Source: Pseudomonadota bacterium
GTDB lineage: Bacteria > Pseudomonadota > Alphaproteobacteria > Acetobacterales > Acetobacteraceae
Direction: 5' to 3'
NCBI GenBank assembly: GCA_019352115.1
Contig: JABBNW010000015.1
Coordinates: 1 to 36,426 of the forward strand
Length of the DNA: 36,426 nucleotides
Of the stretch, positions 34,018 to 36,426 are shown piece after piece. Under the pieces are notes generated by a model. The model worked only from the letters and a program-made list of their open reading frames with translations. It did no database searches and had not been told where the DNA came from. The position numbers and the translations under genes are program-made. How positions within the stretch are numbered: position 1 is the first letter of the stretch; the number at the start of each line of letters is the position of its first letter.

Positions 34018-34764
34018 TTACGCCTGAGCGCGGCGCCGTGCCAGGAACACGCCGACCATGCCCACGCCCAGAATCGCCAGGGGCGCGGGTTCCGGCACGG
34101 CCGGGACAGCACTCTGCTGCGCAACGTTCAGCGAAAAGGTCCCGCTATTGTCCGAATAGCAGCTCGGACCGCCGTTGTAGTTACAGGCGTCGCTGATGCC
34201 GAGGTAGAGCGTGGTCGCGCCCGTGGGGACATAGAAAGTCTGTGCCGACCCTGTCCCGTCCCCGGTCAATCCGTCGCCGATGAAGAACGTCTGGTCGAGC
34301 ACCGGCGAGAGGCTGGTGAAGCTGGTGCCGCTCCCGGTGGTGAAATTGAGCGCCGTCGGCGCTGATCCGCTGGGCACGGTCCCGGCGACGAACAAGCCCA
34401 CCAGATACCCTCCGCCCGACGCGGTGATGCCCGAAATGGTGGAGGTTCCGCTCTCATAGGACGTGGTCGTCCCGGCGCCGGCTCCATCCGCGTCGTTCAG
34501 GTTGCCGCCGTCGTTGATGGAGATGCATCCTGCCGTCGACGTCGTGCAGGTGTCACTTCCCGTAACGCCGGAGAACTGCAACGACGAAACCCCGGCCGAC
34601 AAGGTGACCGCGGTCGGCGCCGAGAAGCCGTACTGGAGCGTGGTGTTACCGGCGTCGTAGATCGCGGCATTCGCCTGGACGGTGACGGAGGCCCGCGCCG
34701 CCGGCGCACCGAGCACAATCAAACTCGCCGCGATCGCGGCCAGCAGTTCAGAACGCGTGCGCAT
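34018..34764 (-). CDS. PEP-CTERM sorting domain protein
   Basis: The 248-residue exported protein has a signal peptide ending APAARA near residue 25. Its body is rich in Gly, Ser and Thr and includes Cys pairs in DTCTTSTAGC and DACNYNGGPSC. The C-terminal sorting signal is VPEPAPLAILGVGMVGVFLA followed by RRR (from residue 223). It shares little with the first PEP-CTERM protein except the tail and signal. Proteins with this signal are processed by an exosortase and released or anchored at the cell surface, often with exopolysaccharide. The phosphohexomutase gene on the same strand upstream could supply sugar precursors; that connection is speculative. GGGGGAAAA precedes the ATG. Confidence 0.9.
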   Translation of the reverse strand: MRTRSELLAAIAASLIVLGAPAARASVTVQANAAIYDAGNTTLQYGFSAPTAVTLSAGVSSLQFSGVTGSDTCTTSTAGCISINDGGNLNDADGAGAGTTTSYESGTSTISGITASGGGYLVGLFVAGTVPSGSAPTALNFTTGSGTSFTSLSPVLDQTFFIGDGLTGDGTGSAQTFYVPTGATTLYLGISDACNYNGGPSCYSDNSGTFSLNVAQQSAVPAVPEPAPLAILGVGMVGVFLARRRAQA

Positions 34765-34950
34765 TTTTCCCCCGCGGGCAGATGAACCACGGATTGACGT
34801 TTGTGCATTCGGCGGCTGGAGTCAAGAAAATTTTCGTGGGATACGTCTCATAAACTATCCGCGGTTTCGATTCACCGCAAAACAACGATAATCATCAGCC
34901 ATCAAAGTCTTGGCCGCTTCGATCAGGCGAGAGTCGCGCGACGGCCGGCA

Positions 34951-36357
34951 TCAATGCCCCGCGTGCGCCCCGGAGAAATCCGGCGCGGCCAGCCCCGACG
35001 CCTCCAACTGCGCAACGAGCGCCGCCTTCAGCCGCTCCAGCCCCGCCGCATCCTTCGCCTCGGCGCGGGCCACCAGCACCGCCTGGGTGTTGGACGCGCG
35101 CAGCAGCCACCAGCCGTCCGCGGTCAGCACCCGCACGCCATCGGTTCCCGCGACCTTCGCGCCATCCGCCCGCAGCCGGGCGGCGACTTCTTCGATCACT
35201 TTGAACTTGCGGTCCTCGGCGCAGTCGAAGCGCAGTTCCGGCGTGTTCACCACCTGCGGCAACGCGAGCCGCGCGGTCGAGAGCTTGCCGCCCCGCCGCG
35301 CCAGCACGCCCAGCAGCCGCACCGCCGCATACAGCGCGTCGTCGAACCCGTACCAGCGATCGGCGAAGAAGATGTGGCCCGACATCTCGCCCGCGAGCGG
35401 CGCCTTGGTCTCCGCCATCTTCGCCTTGATCAGGCTGTGCCCGGTCTTCCACATCAGCGGCTTGCCGCCGGCGCGCGCCACCTCGTCGAACAGCACCTGG
35501 GACGCCTTGACGTCGGCGATGATCGTGGCGCCCGGGTGGGCGGCCAGCACGTCGCGCGCCAGCAGCACCATCACCTGGTCGCCGAACAGCACGGCCCCGG
35601 TATCGTCCACCAGCCCGATGCGGTCGGCATCGCCGTCGAACGCGACCCCCACGTCGGCGCCGTGCGCGTGCACCGCATCAATCAGCTGCGCGAGGTTCGC
35701 CGGCACCGTGGGGTCCGGGTGGTGCGCCGGGAAGCGGCCGTCGATCGCCCCGTTCAGCACCCGGTGCGTGCCGGGCAGGCCGGCGATCAGGCGCCCCAGC
35801 ACGTCCCCGGCCGCGCCGTTGCCGTTGTCCCACACCACGTTCAGGGGGCGGTCGCCGCCGTCCCAGTCGCTCAGCAGCCGGGCGATATACGCGTCCGCCA
35901 CATCGAGGCTGCGCTGCGTGCCCGCCGCGTCGTCCACATCTCCCGCCGCAGCCTGCACGCCGAGCGCCGCGATCTGCGCGCCGTAGAACGGCTTGCCGCC
36001 CAGCATCATCTTGAAGCCGTTGTAGTCCGGCGGATTATGGCTGCCGGTCACCATCACCGCCGCCGCCGTGGCGTGCACCGTCGCGGCGTAATAGAGCATC
36101 GGTGTCGGGCCTCGGCCGATCCGGACCACCTCGGCGCCCGAGGCCAGCAGCCCGTCCACCAGCGCCGCCTCCAGCTCCGGGCTGGTCAGCCGCCCGTCGT
36201 AGCCCACCGCCACGGTCTTGCCGCCGGCGCGGCGAACGAGGCTCGCGAGACAGCGGCCGATCGCGAACGCATCCGCCGGATGCAGGGTGTCGCCGACGAT
36301 GCCGCGGATGTCGTACTCGCGCAGCACGCTGGGATGGAAACGGTGGGAGAACGGCAT
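34951..36357 (-). CDS. Phosphomannomutase/phosphoglucomutase
   Basis: The 468-residue alpha-D-phosphohexomutase interconverts hexose 1- and 6-phosphates, supplying precursors for polysaccharide and LPS synthesis. All four active-site loops are present: [11 protein letters not shown] with phospho-Ser106, the Mg2+ loop DGDADR (241-246), the sugar loop GEMSGH (323-328), and the phosphate loop RASNT (from Arg420). The N-terminal [11 protein letters not shown] is typical of the PMM/PGM (AlgC/ManB-like) group. A GAGGAG site lies upstream of the ATG at 36357 and adjoins the dispersed repeat at the window edge. Confidence 0.95.
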   Translation of the reverse strand: MPFSHRFHPSVLREYDIRGIVGDTLHPADAFAIGRCLASLVRRAGGKTVAVGYDGRLTSPELEAALVDGLLASGAEVVRIGRGPTPMLYYAATVHATAAAVMVTGSHNPPDYNGFKMMLGGKPFYGAQIAALGVQAAAGDVDDAAGTQRSLDVADAYIARLLSDWDGGDRPLNVVWDNGNGAAGDVLGRLIAGLPGTHRVLNGAIDGRFPAHHPDPTVPANLAQLIDAVHAHGADVGVAFDGDADRIGLVDDTGAVLFGDQVMVLLARDVLAAHPGATIIADVKASQVLFDEVARAGGKPLMWKTGHSLIKAKMAETKAPLAGEMSGHIFFADRWYGFDDALYAAVRLLGVLARRGGKLSTARLALPQVVNTPELRFDCAEDRKFKVIEEVAARLRADGAKVAGTDGVRVLTADGWWLLRASNTQAVLVARAEAKDAAGLERLKAALVAQLEASGLAAPDFSGAHAGH

Positions 36358-36373
36358 CGTGCGGGCAAACTCC

Positions 36374-36422
36374 TCAGAGCGTGAAAAGCAATCGAACTTG
36401 TGAAAGAACGCCCGTTGAAAAT
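36374..36422 (+). repeat. Dispersed repeat, copy 2
   Basis: The segment begins TCAGAGCGTGAAAAGCAA and continues CTTGTGAAAGAACGCC. It matches the minus strand of 22470-22518 over 49 bp, with about six differences. It lies immediately upstream of the phosphohexomutase ribosome-binding site and may extend beyond the window. Confidence 0.7.
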
Positions 36423-36426
36423 GCTC

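Overview
The window is GC-rich alphaproteobacterial chromosome. The nifR3/dusB-ntrB-ntrC-ntrY-ntrX block, the rpmH-rnpA-yidD-yidC-engB block, a DUF2336 protein and a zf-CHCC (NDUFS6-like) protein are all typical of Alphaproteobacteria. The base composition, two PEP-CTERM proteins and the palindromic repeats suggest Rhodospirillales, probably Acetobacteraceae. The family assignment is an inference, not a demonstrated fact.

Layout. Positions 1-255 hold a short remnant of an ABC transporter ATPase and a tRNA-Arg(CCG). Next come a minus-strand alpha/beta hydrolase lipoprotein and, diverging from it, a zinc-finger protein followed by polA. polA converges on the minus-strand operon rpmH-rnpA-yidD-yidC-engB (4594-8347), which supplies ribosomal protein L34, the RNase P protein, membrane insertion factors and a ribosome-assembly GTPase. 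The two share one bidirectional terminator. Diverging from rpmH is the nitrogen-control operon dusB-ntrB-ntrC-ntrY-ntrX (8653-16554): a tRNA dihydrouridine synthase and two histidine kinase/response regulator pairs. A near-perfect inverted repeat of about 305 bp lies inside this operon, between ntrB and ntrC.

From 16658 to 27841 the genes are a mixed set. They are a DUF2336 protein, a gamma-glutamyltransferase-like enzyme coupled to a tandem PPC-domain protein, a PEP-CTERM protein, an Smr-domain protein, a 34-residue exported peptide, a DUF1328 membrane protein, 6-phosphogluconolactonase coupled to a HAD phosphatase, an unknown AT-richer membrane protein, and a family III CoA transferase. Several long intergenic stretches here (20627-21158, 21777-22541, 25372-25814, 26280-26623) carry inverted or dispersed repeats.

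From 27851 to the end, a promoter and a cobalamin riboswitch precede a BtuB-like TonB-dependent receptor. Then follow a 2-keto-4-pentenoate hydratase-like protein, a secreted glycine-rich protein of six near-identical 17-residue repeats, an HtrA-like serine protease with PDZ domains, an Lrp/AsnC regulator, a second PEP-CTERM protein, and a phosphomannomutase/phosphoglucomutase. A copy of the dispersed repeat seen near 22500 sits at the right edge.

Most genes are ordinary housekeeping or regulatory genes. The most unusual material is the giant palindrome in the ntr operon, the small secreted repeat protein beside an HtrA-type protease, the dispersed and inverted intergenic repeats, and the coupled GGT/tandem-PPC pair. 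I saw no CRISPR array, phage module or intact insertion sequence.
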